A stretch of 64,000 nt of DNA from Dyella_A ginsengisoli (GCF_044904665.1 NZ_JADIKM010000002.1:1-64000); one strand, 5' to 3'; numbered from the stretch's first letter, positions 35,394-44,612 are shown. Notes: a model not told the origin generated them from the sequence alone. Made by a program: numbers and translations.

Positions 35394-37604
35394 TCAGAAC
35401 GTGTAGCGCGCGCTCAGCGTGACCATCCGCGGCGCCCCGTAGAAGCCGGTGACGATGCCCAGCGCGCCGATGTTGTAGCCGGTGGTGCGGTAGGACTTGT
35501 TGGCCAGGTTGGTGCCCTGCAGGCTCACCGACCACGGCTGGTCGATCTGCCAGATCACGCCGGCGTTCCACAGCCCGTAGGCGCTCTGGGCGATCAGCGG
35601 CGACAGCGAAGTCTCCGGATACACCATGCCCTGGTAGGTGTAGTTGACGCGGGCCGTCAGGCTTCCGCCGTTGCCGAGTTCGCGGGTGTTTTCCAGAGAA
35701 AGGCCACCGGACCACTTAGGCGCGTTGGTGAACTTCTGCTGGTCGGCGATGTTGACGCCGCCGCTGAGGTACTCGGTGTACTTGGTGTGCAGGTAGGCGA
35801 AATTGCCGCTCAGCGTCCACCCTGCGGCCGGCTTCCACGCGAACTCTTCCTCCACGCCGTCGATGTGGCCCTTGCCGGCATTGGTGAAGTCGCCAAAGAA
35901 ACCCTGGCTGCCGTTGGGCAGCGTGTACGAGGTGAACACCGACAGCTGGATGTCGGAGTACACGTTGCGGAACACCGCGGTGTTCATCATCAGCGCATCA
36001 TCGAAGAACGCCATCTTGCTGCCCAGCTCGTACGACTGCACCTTCTCGTCGTTGATCGGGCGGCACGAGCTGGGAATCGCCGTGCAGTTCGCGCGGATGT
36101 TGAAGCCACCGGAATGGAAGCCGGTGCTGTAGCTGGCATACAGCTTCACCTGGTCGCTCACGCTCCAGTCCAGCGACACCTTGGGCGAGGCATTGTTGGT
36201 GGTGTGCGAGCCGGAGAAGTTGGCCACCACCGAGGTCGGCGTGCTGAAGGTCTCGTCGGCGTAGCCGTAGTTCTGGATCAGCGCGGTCTTGGTCTCGCGG
36301 GTCATGCGCACGCCGAGGTCGAGGCTCCAGCTCGGGTTGATGTCCCAGGTGAAGTCGCCGTAGGCGGCCAGGCTGCGCGTGCCAATGCGTCCGCCGGTGC
36401 TGCCGTAGAGCGAGTAGCCCAGCGTGCTGTAGGGCGGCGAGCCGAGGAAGATGTTGTGGATCTGGCCGCTGGCCGAACCGTTGAAGTAGTACAGGCCGGC
36501 CACGCCGTGCAGGCTGCCGCCGGCGTCGTAATTGGCCTGCAATTCCTCGCTGAACTGGTGATCCTTGTACAGCGCGGTGACGTCGGCGATCTTCTCCGGC
36601 AGCGTGTCGAAGTCGATCGCGGTGTCGGTGTGCGAGCCGCGCACAGCGGTCACCGACTTCAGCGTCCAGTCGCTGCTGGCCACCCAGTTCAGCGTGAGCG
36701 CGGTGCCGTAGAGCTTGGTGCGGTTGAGCTGGGCCATGCCGCCGCGGGTATCGAAATCGCTCGACAACGGCGCATAGGCCGGATCGAACTTGTTGGCGAT
36801 CAGCATCTTTGCGCCGCGCGGGTTGGAGTTGTCGCGCACGCCGTCCACTTCCAGCTGCGCGTTGAACTGCTGGCTGGGGAAGAAGCCCAGCGTGGCGCGT
36901 GCCGAATTGGTGTTCTTGTTGCCGTTGCGGCTGCCGGTGTTGAGGTTCTTGCCGAAGCCGTCGTTGTGCTCGCTGGCGACTGCCGCGCGGCCGCGCCACA
37001 CCTTGTCGGCGCTGGCGCCGCCGATGCTGGCCTTCACGTCCTTCTCGCCGTGGGTACCGGCGGTCACTTCCACCGAGCCTTCGGTCTTCACCGGCAGCGG
37101 ATTGGAGACGTACTTGATCGCGCCGCCGATCGTGTTCTTGCCGTACAGGCTGCCCTGCGGTCCGCGCAGCACCTCGATGCGGCTGACGTCGAACACGTCC
37201 AGCACCGCGCCCTGCGGGCGGGCCACGTAGACGTCGTCGAGGTAAATGCCCACGCCCGGATCGAAGCCCCAGGTCGGGTCGGCCTGGCCGACGCCGCGGA
37301 TGTACGCAGTGAGCGTGGTGTTGGAACCGCGCGCGGCGTAGATCTGCAACGACGGCACCTTGCCCTGCAGGTCGGACAGGTTCTGCACGTTCTGCCGCTC
37401 CAGCGACTGCGCGGTGAACGCGCTGACCGCAATCGGCACGTCCTGCAGGGTCTCCTCGCGCTTGCGCGCCGTCACGGTGATCTGGTCGAGCTGCTTGGCC
37501 TGGTCCGCGTTCGGCTTGGTGGCCGGAGCGTCCTGCGCCTGTGTCGCCATGCTGGACAAGCCGATCACCAGACCGATCGCCAGACTCAGATGCGTGCGCT
37601 TCAT
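35394..37604 (-). CDS. TonB-dependent outer-membrane receptor
   Basis: 736 residues. Signal peptide ending TQAQ; a TonB-box-like DQITVTARKREET; plug domain with VPSLQIYAARGSN, IEVLRGPQGSLYGKNTIGGAI and a DPGVGIYLDDVY strand; then a beta-barrel finishing with the terminal strand VTLSARYTF. The start at 37604 has AAGGGGAA upstream. It belongs to the broad iron-complex/oligomer receptor class. Its neighbours (PHB depolymerase-like enzyme, GntP permease) favour an organic substrate such as hydroxybutyrate oligomers over a siderophore, but that is inference. Confidence 0.92.
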   Translation of the reverse strand: MKRTHLSLAIGLVIGLSSMATQAQDAPATKPNADQAKQLDQITVTARKREETLQDVPIAVSAFTAQSLERQNVQNLSDLQGKVPSLQIYAARGSNTTLTAYIRGVGQADPTWGFDPGVGIYLDDVYVARPQGAVLDVFDVSRIEVLRGPQGSLYGKNTIGGAIKYVSNPLPVKTEGSVEVTAGTHGEKDVKASIGGASADKVWRGRAAVASEHNDGFGKNLNTGSRNGNKNTNSARATLGFFPSQQFNAQLEVDGVRDNSNPRGAKMLIANKFDPAYAPLSSDFDTRGGMAQLNRTKLYGTALTLNWVASSDWTLKSVTAVRGSHTDTAIDFDTLPEKIADVTALYKDHQFSEELQANYDAGGSLHGVAGLYYFNGSASGQIHNIFLGSPPYSTLGYSLYGSTGGRIGTRSLAAYGDFTWDINPSWSLDLGVRMTRETKTALIQNYGYADETFSTPTSVVANFSGSHTTNNASPKVSLDWSVSDQVKLYASYSTGFHSGGFNIRANCTAIPSSCRPINDEKVQSYELGSKMAFFDDALMMNTAVFRNVYSDIQLSVFTSYTLPNGSQGFFGDFTNAGKGHIDGVEEEFAWKPAAGWTLSGNFAYLHTKYTEYLSGGVNIADQQKFTNAPKWSGGLSLENTRELGNGGSLTARVNYTYQGMVYPETSLSPLIAQSAYGLWNAGVIWQIDQPWSVSLQGTNLANKSYRTTGYNIGALGIVTGFYGAPRMVTLSARYTF

Positions 37605-37720
37605 GGTTTCCCCTTCCCTTCTGTGAGCTGCCCGCGCGGGGCGGCTGGCCGTGGACGCAGCCATCGACGATGGATGCTTGATGACGGGCAAGCCTAGGCA
37701 GCACGGGCGCGGGTCACACT

Positions 37721-37734
37721 TGTACCTTCGTACA
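37721..37734. promoter_or_regulatory. Palindrome in the TonB-receptor/GntP divergent promoter region
   Basis: TGTAC-CTTC-GTACA, a perfect 5-bp-arm inverted repeat, 74 bp before the GntP start and ~117 bp before the receptor start. It is the only strong palindrome in the 203-bp divergent gap and resembles the TAC...GTA half-sites bound by NarL/LuxR-type regulators. It may be a site for the CrbR-like regulator; inference. Confidence 0.4.
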
Positions 37735-37807
37735 GTGCCCGCGGCGGCGATGCACCTCGATACTCCGGTCCCCATCGTGACCCCGTCATCGCCGAGGAAC
37801 CGCAAGG

Positions 37808-39205
37808 ATGGCCTTCCTGATCGTGCTCGCCGCGCTGTGCTTCCTGATGTTCGCGGCGTATCGCGGCTACAGCGTCATCCTGTTCGCACCGATCGCCGCG
37901 CTCGGCGCGGTGCTGCTGACCGAACCCTCGCTGGTGGCGCCGATCTTCACCGGCCTGTTCATGGACCGCATGGTCGGCTTCCTCAAGCTGTACTTCCCGG
38001 TGTTCATGCTCGGCGCGCTGTTCGGCAAGCTGATCGAGCTGTCGGGTTTCTCCAAGGCGATCGTGGCGGCCACCATCGGCCTGGTCGGGCGCAGCCGGGC
38101 GATGCTGTCGATCGTGCTGGTGTGCGCGTTGCTCACCTACGGCGGCGTGTCGCTGTTCGTGGTGGTGTTCGCGGTCTATCCGTTCGCCGCGGAACTCTTT
38201 CGCGCCAGCGACATCCCCAAGCGGCTGATCCCCGGCACCATCGCGCTGGGCGCGTTCACCTTCACCATGGACTCGCTGCCGGGCACGCCGCAGATCCAGA
38301 ACATCATCCCCACCGCGTTTTTCGGCACCAACACGTGGGCCGCGCCCTGGCTGGGCACGATCGGCGCGGTGTTCATCCTCGTCGTGGGCCTGAGCTATCT
38401 GGAATGGCGCCGGCGCAAGGCCGCTGCGGCGGGCGAGGGTTATGGCAGCAACCTGGTGAACGAGCCGGCGCCGTTCGAGCACGGCAAGCTGGCCAACCCG
38501 CTGCTGGCGTTGCTGCCGCTGGTGCTGGTGGGCGTGGTCAACAAGCTGCTCACCGAGCTGATCCCGCGCCTGTACGGCGCCACCAGCGCGTTCGTGCCGG
38601 CGGTGATCGGCGATCAAAAACCGGTAGTGCAGGAGACCGCGAAGATCGCCGCGATCTGGGCAGTGGAAGGCGCGCTGCTGGTGGGCATCCTGTGCGTGCT
38701 GTTCAGCGCCTGGAAGCCGGTGACGCAGCGCTTTGCCGAAGGCAGCAAGGCGGCCGTCGGCGGCGCGCTGCTGGCCTCGATGAACACCGCCTCCGAATAC
38801 GGTTTCGGCGCGGTGATCGCCGCCCTGCCCGGCTTCAGGCTGGTCGCCGATGGGTTGCGCGCGATCCCGCATCCGCTGGTCAACGAGGCGGTCTCGGTGA
38901 CCGCGCTGGCCGGCATCACCGGCTCGGCCTCCGGCGGCATGAGCATCGCGCTGGCCGCGATGGCCGACACCTTCATCCACAACGCGCAGGCCGCCGGCAT
39001 CCCGATGGACGTGCTGCACCGCGTGGCCGCGATGGCCTCCGGCGGCATGGACACCCTGCCGCACAACGGCGCCGTGATCACCCTGCTGGCGGTGACCGGC
39101 CTGACCCACCGGCAGTCGTACAAGGACATCTTCGCCATCACCATGATCAAGACGCTGGCGGTCGGGGTGGTGATCGCGGTGTATGCGATGACGGGGGTGG
39201 TGTGA
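37808..39205 (+). CDS. GntP-family permease, probable 3-hydroxybutyrate/organic acid:H+ symporter
   Basis: 465 residues, 11-13 membrane helices, with the family motifs TYGGVSLFVVVFAVYP, TMDSLPGTPQIQNIIPT and ASGGMDTLPHNGAVITLL. GntP proteins take up gluconate or hydroxy acids; this branch (short 'GntP/BhbP-like') is commonly linked to D-beta-hydroxybutyrate. The start follows GAGGAA. It is divergent from the TonB receptor. Confidence 0.85.
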   Translation: MAFLIVLAALCFLMFAAYRGYSVILFAPIAALGAVLLTEPSLVAPIFTGLFMDRMVGFLKLYFPVFMLGALFGKLIELSGFSKAIVAATIGLVGRSRAMLSIVLVCALLTYGGVSLFVVVFAVYPFAAELFRASDIPKRLIPGTIALGAFTFTMDSLPGTPQIQNIIPTAFFGTNTWAAPWLGTIGAVFILVVGLSYLEWRRRKAAAAGEGYGSNLVNEPAPFEHGKLANPLLALLPLVLVGVVNKLLTELIPRLYGATSAFVPAVIGDQKPVVQETAKIAAIWAVEGALLVGILCVLFSAWKPVTQRFAEGSKAAVGGALLASMNTASEYGFGAVIAALPGFRLVADGLRAIPHPLVNEAVSVTALAGITGSASGGMSIALAAMADTFIHNAQAAGIPMDVLHRVAAMASGGMDTLPHNGAVITLLAVTGLTHRQSYKDIFAITMIKTLAVGVVIAVYAMTGVV

Positions 39206-39239
39206 GCCACATATTCCAGCCCATCGCGTGCCACCTACC

Positions 39240-39334
39240 CGTCATCCCGGCGAAAGCCGGGATCCAGCGTCTTGGCTCTGCAGGATGATCGAAAAAGCGA
39301 AAGTCACTGGATCCCGGCTTTCGCCGGGATGACG
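39240..39334. repeat. Perfect 28-bp inverted repeat, MITE/REP-like element
   Basis: Left arm begins CGTCATCCCGGCGAAAGCCG (39240-39267), right arm is its exact reverse complement (39307-39334), 39 bp apart. The arms themselves contain a smaller palindrome CCCGGC-GAAA-GCCGGG. This motif is widely dispersed in proteobacterial genomes. It lies ~35 bp after the GntP stop and could also end transcription. Confidence 0.85.
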
Positions 39335-39343
39335 AGCGAAAAA

Positions 39344-39385
39344 GCGAAGAGCGAAGGGCGAAGGGCGAAGGGCGAAGGGCGAAAG
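39344..39385 (+). repeat. Heptanucleotide tandem repeat
   Basis: Four perfect GCGAAGG units (39351-39378) flanked by GCGAAGA and GCGAAAG, followed by AGCAAAA units. Length-variable type of repeat in the non-coding gap between the GntP and lipase genes. The rest of the 39206-39532 gap holds the inverted repeat and nothing else recognisable. Confidence 0.8.
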
Positions 39386-39532
39386 AGCAAAAAGCAAAAA
39401 GCAGAACCCCGCACCCCGACATCCCTCCCCCGGCACCACCACGCCGCGATGTCGCTACCCATCCGGCACCGCGCATCCGCGCGGCGCCATCCGCCTCGCC
39501 CGCGAGGCACGTAGCGAAGGAGGAACGACACG

Positions 39533-40225
39533 ATGTCGATCAAGCACGTCTTGCTGGCCCTGCTGCTTCTCGTCCCGGCCACCGCCGCCCGCGCCGTCTG
39601 CCACGACACCGTGGTGATGGTCCACGGCAACACCGGCAGCCCCGGCGATTTCGTCAACACCTACAACCTGCTGCGCCAGAACGGCTGGACCGATGCCCAG
39701 ATCGTGCGGCCGTCCTGGGGCAGCGCCTACTGCGCGGCGTGCAACGACCACAACGGCAGCGAGGAAACGCCGGTGAAGAACGCCATCGCCAGCGCCATCG
39801 CCAACTCGTGCAGCGGCAAGATCGACGTGATCGGCCACTCCATGGGCGTGACCCTGGCCATGCGCGAGATCGACAAGCTCGGCGTGGCAGCCAAGGTGAA
39901 CACCTTCATCGGCATCGCCGGCGCGGTGCACGGGCTGTGGAGCTGCGGCGTGTATCCGTACAACGTGTTCAACAGCACCTGCGGGTACTACGGCCTGTCC
40001 ATCCACAGCCCGTTCCTGGACTCGATCGCCGGCCACCGCTTCGGCGTGCACATGTACTCGTTCAAATCCTGGGTGGACGAGATCAACTGCTACGGCGGCG
40101 TGTGCACGGTGGACGGCGTGCACACCTCGTCGATCCCCGGCGAGGACCGCAGTCTCGACTACCCCTACGGTCACTACCAGCTGCTCTGGTACACCGCCGC
40201 CGACCAGGTCAGCCTGCTGCAATAG
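39533..40225 (+). CDS. Secreted lipase (class 2 / EstA-LipB type alpha/beta hydrolase)
   Basis: 230 residues. Signal peptide ending ARA. Oxyanion region VVMVHGNTGSPGDF, nucleophile Ser103 in IGHSMGVTLA, and a late His in YGHYQLLW. Several cysteines (for example 23, 67, 70 and 93) suggest disulfides in an exported enzyme. The start follows GGAGGAACG. Likely substrate: triglycerides or esters. Monocistronic. Confidence 0.85.
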   Translation: MSIKHVLLALLLLVPATAARAVCHDTVVMVHGNTGSPGDFVNTYNLLRQNGWTDAQIVRPSWGSAYCAACNDHNGSEETPVKNAIASAIANSCSGKIDVIGHSMGVTLAMREIDKLGVAAKVNTFIGIAGAVHGLWSCGVYPYNVFNSTCGYYGLSIHSPFLDSIAGHRFGVHMYSFKSWVDEINCYGGVCTVDGVHTSSIPGEDRSLDYPYGHYQLLWYTAADQVSLLQ

Positions 40226-40342
40226 CCGTCACCGGGCCGGATCGGCCAGCGCGGCTGATCCGGCCTGCAGGTTTTGTTAGGCTCGCGGGCGTCGCGTCCG
40301 CCCCCATCCCGGGTCGTGGACGCCTACAGGGGAAAATCAGGG

Positions 40343-42538
40343 ATGCATCTTTCGCGCCGCTCCGTGGCTGCCGCTGTCGCGGCCACCTGCCTTGCCATTG
40401 CCGCCTGTCATCGCGATGACGCCGCCACCGGGCCGGCAACCGTCGATTCCGCCGCGCTGCAGCGGGCGCAGGACGCCCTCTCGCAACCGGCCTGGCTGCG
40501 CAGCCACCTGCCGTCCACCACCGTCGCCTACCTGCGCATTCCCTCGCCGTGGGGCCTCATCGGTGCGGTGCCGGACGGCCGCTCGCTGGACCAGGTCACT
40601 GCCGGCAACGCCAACCTCGCCACCATCGCCGCGCTGCGCGAGGCGATCGCCAAGGACAAGGTGCTCGCCGACAGTGGCGCCGCCGCCTACGTGATCCCGC
40701 TGCTGGTCGATCTGCGCTCGCCGCTGGAAGCGGTGGCCAGCGACCCGATCGGCGTGATGTCGCCCGGCACCCAGGTGCTGCTGTCGATGCGGCTGGCACA
40801 GCACACCGGCGCGGAAGTCGCCGCGCGCTTCGCCGCGCTCGGCCCGGCGATGACGCTGGCCAGACCGTTCGACGCGAACGGCGACAGCCAGCTGGCGATG
40901 GGCGCGCCGCTGCACTTCGATGCCCCCAGCCAGCGGCTGTTCCTGCTGGTGGGCAAGCAGGCGGTCGACAACGCCCAGCTCTCCGCCCTGCTGGCGGGCA
41001 TCGCCAAAACGCAGACCGACACCCCGGTGGCGCAGGCCATCGCCACGCAGGAGCACGCCATCGATGAGTCCGGCGAGGGCCTGTTCGGCTGGGCCAGCCT
41101 GCACGGCGTCGGCAGCCTGGCGACCGGCGCGATTCCGCCGACCGTGGGCACCCTGCCCGGCGACCTGCTCAGCAAGGCCGACGGCGTCGCCTTCGGTGCC
41201 GGCAGCGTGGATGGCCACGGCCACATGCAGCTGCGCTTTCACGCCCCGCAGTCGCGCCTGCTCGGCTACCTCGCCCCGCAGCAGTTCGACCCCAGCTTCG
41301 ACACCGCCGGCGCGCCGCGCTGGGTGGCCAACATCGCCCTGCCCGGCGCCGCGCAATGGCAGGCCTTCGAGAACAACCTCGCGCTGGACTTCGGCGCCGA
41401 GCGCGCCGCCAGCTGGCGCGAGGCGATGGCCAAGTGGAAGGCGACGACCGGCTTCGATATCGCCCAGATCGTGCAATGGGTCGGGCCCGAGCTGATCTCG
41501 TTCGAGGACGATGCCGGCAGCTACACGGCGCTGCGCGTGCGCGACCGCAAGGCGCTTTACGCGCAGATCGAGCGCCTGGCGAAGCAGCATCAGTGGCGTT
41601 TCACCGAGCGCTCGCTGGACGGCATCACCATCCACTCGCTCACCGTGCATGGCTCGGGCAGCTCGGAGGATGTCGCGAAGAAGGCTGCCCCGGGCATGAC
41701 CGCCATGACCGAGCTGGCGTCCCGGATCGGCACCCATTTCTACTGGGTGGAGGACGGCGACTTCCTGATTTTCGCCAAGGTGCCGCAGGCGCTGGCCGAT
41801 CGCGCCGCCGCGCATCCCTCGCAGGCGCTGGACAGCTGGCTGAAGGCGCGCGGTTACGAAGGCGCCGACAGCCTGCTCGGCGTCACCGCGGTGACCCGCG
41901 ACGCGCAGCGCAGCACCTACTACGCCTACCTGCAGCTGCTGCAGATCATCAACGACCTCAGCGGCGGCAGCGTCGACCTGATGGCAATGCCCGCCGCGCA
42001 CACGCTGAAGCTGCCCCACCAGGGCGTCGCCGGTCTCAGCCTGGGCGTCACAAAGGACGGCATCGCGTTCAGGGTCAACTACGAGCAGCAGCCGCTGGAG
42101 CTGATCGGTGCCAGTGGCAACGGCAGCGGCATGACCGCGGTGGCGGTGGTCGCGATCATGGCGGCCATCGCGATCCCGGCATACCAGGACTACGTGATCC
42201 GCGCGCAGGTCGCCGAGGGCCTCACCCTGGCGGATACCGCCAAGACCGCGGTGGCCGAATACCGCGCCCAGCGCGGCCGCTGGCCGGCCGGCAACGCGGC
42301 GGCCGGATTGCCGCTGCCGGCGGCCCTGCACGGCAAGTACGTGGACTCGGTCAGCGTCGGCGAACAGGGCACGATCACCGTGCATTTCGGCAGCGAACCG
42401 CCGAGCAAGGCCGATACGCGGATCGCCGGCAAGACGCTGCAGCTCACGCCCGAGCTCGACAACCAGGCGATCCGCTGGAGCTGCCGTTCCGACGAGATTC
42501 CCGCCAAGAACCTGCCGGCCAGCTGCCGCCAGCCCTGA
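40343..42538 (+). CDS. Lipoprotein with C-terminal type IV pilin domain (chimeric, unknown function)
   Basis: 731 residues. Signal ends with lipobox IAAC (Cys22, followed by HRDD), so an envelope lipoprotein. Residues ~45-590 form a long domain I cannot assign; it repeatedly alternates short hydrophobic strands and helices. From residue ~597 the sequence becomes a type IVa pilin: MTAVAVVAIMAAIAIPAYQD, then VIRAQVAEGL, an alpha/beta globular part and a terminal disulfide loop (WSCRS ... PASCRQP) as in PilA. The usual FTLIE start with Glu5 is missing, so PilD processing is unlikely and the pilin helix is an internal membrane segment. No other pilus gene is near. Start at 40343 after AGGGGAAA. 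Confidence 0.8.
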   Translation: MHLSRRSVAAAVAATCLAIAACHRDDAATGPATVDSAALQRAQDALSQPAWLRSHLPSTTVAYLRIPSPWGLIGAVPDGRSLDQVTAGNANLATIAALREAIAKDKVLADSGAAAYVIPLLVDLRSPLEAVASDPIGVMSPGTQVLLSMRLAQHTGAEVAARFAALGPAMTLARPFDANGDSQLAMGAPLHFDAPSQRLFLLVGKQAVDNAQLSALLAGIAKTQTDTPVAQAIATQEHAIDESGEGLFGWASLHGVGSLATGAIPPTVGTLPGDLLSKADGVAFGAGSVDGHGHMQLRFHAPQSRLLGYLAPQQFDPSFDTAGAPRWVANIALPGAAQWQAFENNLALDFGAERAASWREAMAKWKATTGFDIAQIVQWVGPELISFEDDAGSYTALRVRDRKALYAQIERLAKQHQWRFTERSLDGITIHSLTVHGSGSSEDVAKKAAPGMTAMTELASRIGTHFYWVEDGDFLIFAKVPQALADRAAAHPSQALDSWLKARGYEGADSLLGVTAVTRDAQRSTYYAYLQLLQIINDLSGGSVDLMAMPAAHTLKLPHQGVAGLSLGVTKDGIAFRVNYEQQPLELIGASGNGSGMTAVAVVAIMAAIAIPAYQDYVIRAQVAEGLTLADTAKTAVAEYRAQRGRWPAGNAAAGLPLPAALHGKYVDSVSVGEQGTITVHFGSEPPSKADTRIAGKTLQLTPELDNQAIRWSCRSDEIPAKNLPASCRQP

Positions 42539-42644
42539 TCGGGGCCGGCTGACCGCCCGCTTTCCACGGGCGTCGGCGCAATGCCGGCGCCCGTGCGGCT
42601 GAACCGTTTTCCGCGGCGGCGCAGCAAGTTGTCACACAAGTCCG

Positions 42645-42650
42645 TATAAT
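42645..42650 (+). promoter_or_regulatory. typA -10 element
   Basis: Consensus TATAAT 64 bases upstream of the typA start. No matching -35 at 16-18 bp; a TTGTCA lies only 10 bp upstream of it. Confidence 0.5.
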
Positions 42651-42713
42651 CCTCAGGTTATTCCTACTGACAACCTATAGGCGGCCCTCACGGCGCCCGC
42701 CGAGCCTTTACCC

Positions 42714-44561
42714 ATGTCCATCGAAAACCTGCGCAATATCGCCATCGTCGCCCACGTCGACCACGGCAAGACCACCCTCGTCGATCAGCTGCTCAAGCAG
42801 TCCGGCACGCTTGACCAGCGCACCGTGCTGGCTGAGCGCGTGATGGATTCGAACGACCAGGAAAAGGAGCGTGGCATCACGATCCTGGCCAAGAACACGG
42901 CGATCACCTGGGAAGACAAGAAGAAGGGCGTCAAGAACCGCATCAACATCGTCGACACCCCCGGACACGCCGACTTCGGCGGCGAGGTGGAGCGCGTGCT
43001 GTCGATGGTGGACACCGTGCTGATCCTGGTCGATGCGATGGACGGCCCGATGCCGCAAACCCGCTTCGTCACCCAGAAGGCGTTCGCCATGGGCTTCCGC
43101 CCGATCGTGGTGGTGAACAAGGTCGACCGTCCGGGTGCGCGCCCGGAGTGGGTGGTCGAGCAGGTCTGGGACCTGTTCGAAAAGCTCGGCGCCAGCGATG
43201 AGCAGATGGAATTCCCGATCGTTTACGCCTCGGCGTTGAACGGCTATGCCTCGCTGGACGAGAACGCCCGCGAAGGCGACATGACCCCGCTGTACGAAGC
43301 GATCATGCAGCACGCGCCGAAGCCCGACGTGGATCCGGACGGCCCGTTCCAGATGCGCATCAGCCAGCTCGACTACAACAACTTCGTCGGCGTCATCGGC
43401 ATCGGTCGCGTCCAGCGCGGCACCCTGAAGAAGGGCATGCAGGTGGCCGTGATCGACCGCCACGGCAAGAAGCGCCAGGGCAAGATCGCCCAGGTGCTCG
43501 GCTTCCTCGGCCTGGAGCGGATCGAACAGGACAGTGCCGAAGCGGGTGACATCGTCGCCATTGCGGGCATCCCCGAGCTGACCATTTCCGACACGATCAC
43601 TGCACCGGACGTGCCCGAGGCGCTGCCGCCGCTGAGCGTGGACGAGCCGATGATCAGCATGACCTTCCAGGTCAACAACTCGCCCTTCGTCGGCAACAAG
43701 GATCTGTCGGGCGGCAAGTTCCTCACCAGCCGCCAGATCCGCGAGCGCCTCGAGCGCGAGCAGGTGCACAACGTGGCCCTGCGCGTGGAAGACGGTTCGG
43801 ACGCCGACAAGTTCCTCGTTTCCGGCCGTGGCGAACTGCACCTGTCGGTGCTGATCGAGAACATGCGTCGCGAAGGCTACGAGCTGGCCGTGTCGCGCCC
43901 GGAGGTCATCATCAAGGAGATCGACGGCCAGAAGATGGAGCCGATCGAGCAGCTGGTGGTGGATATCGAGGAGATCCACCAGGGCGGCGTGATGGAGCGT
44001 CTGGGCATCCGCAAGGGTGACCTGAAGAACATGGTCTCCGACGGCAAGGGCCGCGTGCGCCTGGAGTACATGATCCCGGCGCGCGGCCTGATCGGCTTCC
44101 AGAACCAGTTCAAGACCCTCACCCAGGGTTCGGGCCTGCTGTTCCACGTGTTCGACCATTACGGCCCGTATACCCCCGCGCCGATCGCCAAGCGCCAGAA
44201 CGGCGTGATGATCGCCAACGCCGGCGGCACCACCCCCGCCTACTCGCTGGGGCCGCTGCAGGAGCGCGGCAAGCTGTTCGCCGCCGAAGGCGACTCGGTG
44301 TACGAAGGCCAGCTGATCGGCATTCACGCCAAGGACAACGACCTCACCGTCAACGCGATCAAGCCCAAGCCGCTGACCAACATGCGCGCCTCGGGCAAGG
44401 ACGACGCGATCCAGCTGACCCCGGCGACCAAGTTCACCCTGGAGCAGGCACTGGACTTCATCGACGACGACGAGCTGGTGGAAGTCACGCCGAAGGAAAT
44501 CCGCATGCGCAAGAAGCACCTCACCGAAAACGACCGCAAGCGGGCCTCCCGCGGCGGCTGA
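42714..44561 (+). CDS. typA: Ribosome-associated GTPase TypA/BipA
   Basis: 615 residues, translational GTPase. G1 AHVDHGKTTLVD, switch region with RGITILAKN, G3 VDTPGHADFGG, G4 NKVDRPGARPEW; domains II, III and V and the C-terminal BipA-specific domain (through residue 615) are complete. It assists 50S assembly and stress adaptation. The final codons GCGGCGGCTGA fall in a 23-bp sequence that recurs at 45718-45740. Confidence 0.97.
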   Translation: MSIENLRNIAIVAHVDHGKTTLVDQLLKQSGTLDQRTVLAERVMDSNDQEKERGITILAKNTAITWEDKKKGVKNRINIVDTPGHADFGGEVERVLSMVDTVLILVDAMDGPMPQTRFVTQKAFAMGFRPIVVVNKVDRPGARPEWVVEQVWDLFEKLGASDEQMEFPIVYASALNGYASLDENAREGDMTPLYEAIMQHAPKPDVDPDGPFQMRISQLDYNNFVGVIGIGRVQRGTLKKGMQVAVIDRHGKKRQGKIAQVLGFLGLERIEQDSAEAGDIVAIAGIPELTISDTITAPDVPEALPPLSVDEPMISMTFQVNNSPFVGNKDLSGGKFLTSRQIRERLEREQVHNVALRVEDGSDADKFLVSGRGELHLSVLIENMRREGYELAVSRPEVIIKEIDGQKMEPIEQLVVDIEEIHQGGVMERLGIRKGDLKNMVSDGKGRVRLEYMIPARGLIGFQNQFKTLTQGSGLLFHVFDHYGPYTPAPIAKRQNGVMIANAGGTTPAYSLGPLQERGKLFAAEGDSVYEGQLIGIHAKDNDLTVNAIKPKPLTNMRASGKDDAIQLTPATKFTLEQALDFIDDDELVEVTPKEIRMRKKHLTENDRKRASRGG

Positions 44562-44572
44562 TCGGTCGCTTC
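44550..44572 (+). repeat. Direct repeat, copy 1 (typA 3' end)
   Basis: CGCGGCGGCTGATCGGTCGC plus TTC, spanning the last two codons, the stop and 12 bases of 3' sequence of typA. Identical to 45718-45740. The two copies flank the hydrolase gene. Confidence 0.85.
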
Positions 44573-44583
44573 ATCGCTGCACG

Positions 44584-44612
44584 AAAAAGCCGCCCTCGGG
44601 CGGCTTTTTTTG
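44584..44612 (+). terminator. Rho-independent terminator after typA
   Basis: AAAAAGCCGCC-CTCG-GGCGGCTTTTTTT. Near-symmetrical, so it could also end transcription from the other direction. It lies inside the segment bounded by the direct repeats. Confidence 0.9.

Noticed and set aside
39344..39385. Possible CRISPR-like array
   Set aside because: Contiguous 7-bp tandem units with no spacers; a simple tandem repeat.
42539..42713. Riboswitch or leader peptide before typA
   Set aside because: Only a modest GC hairpin and a -10; no known aptamer blocks or leader ORF.
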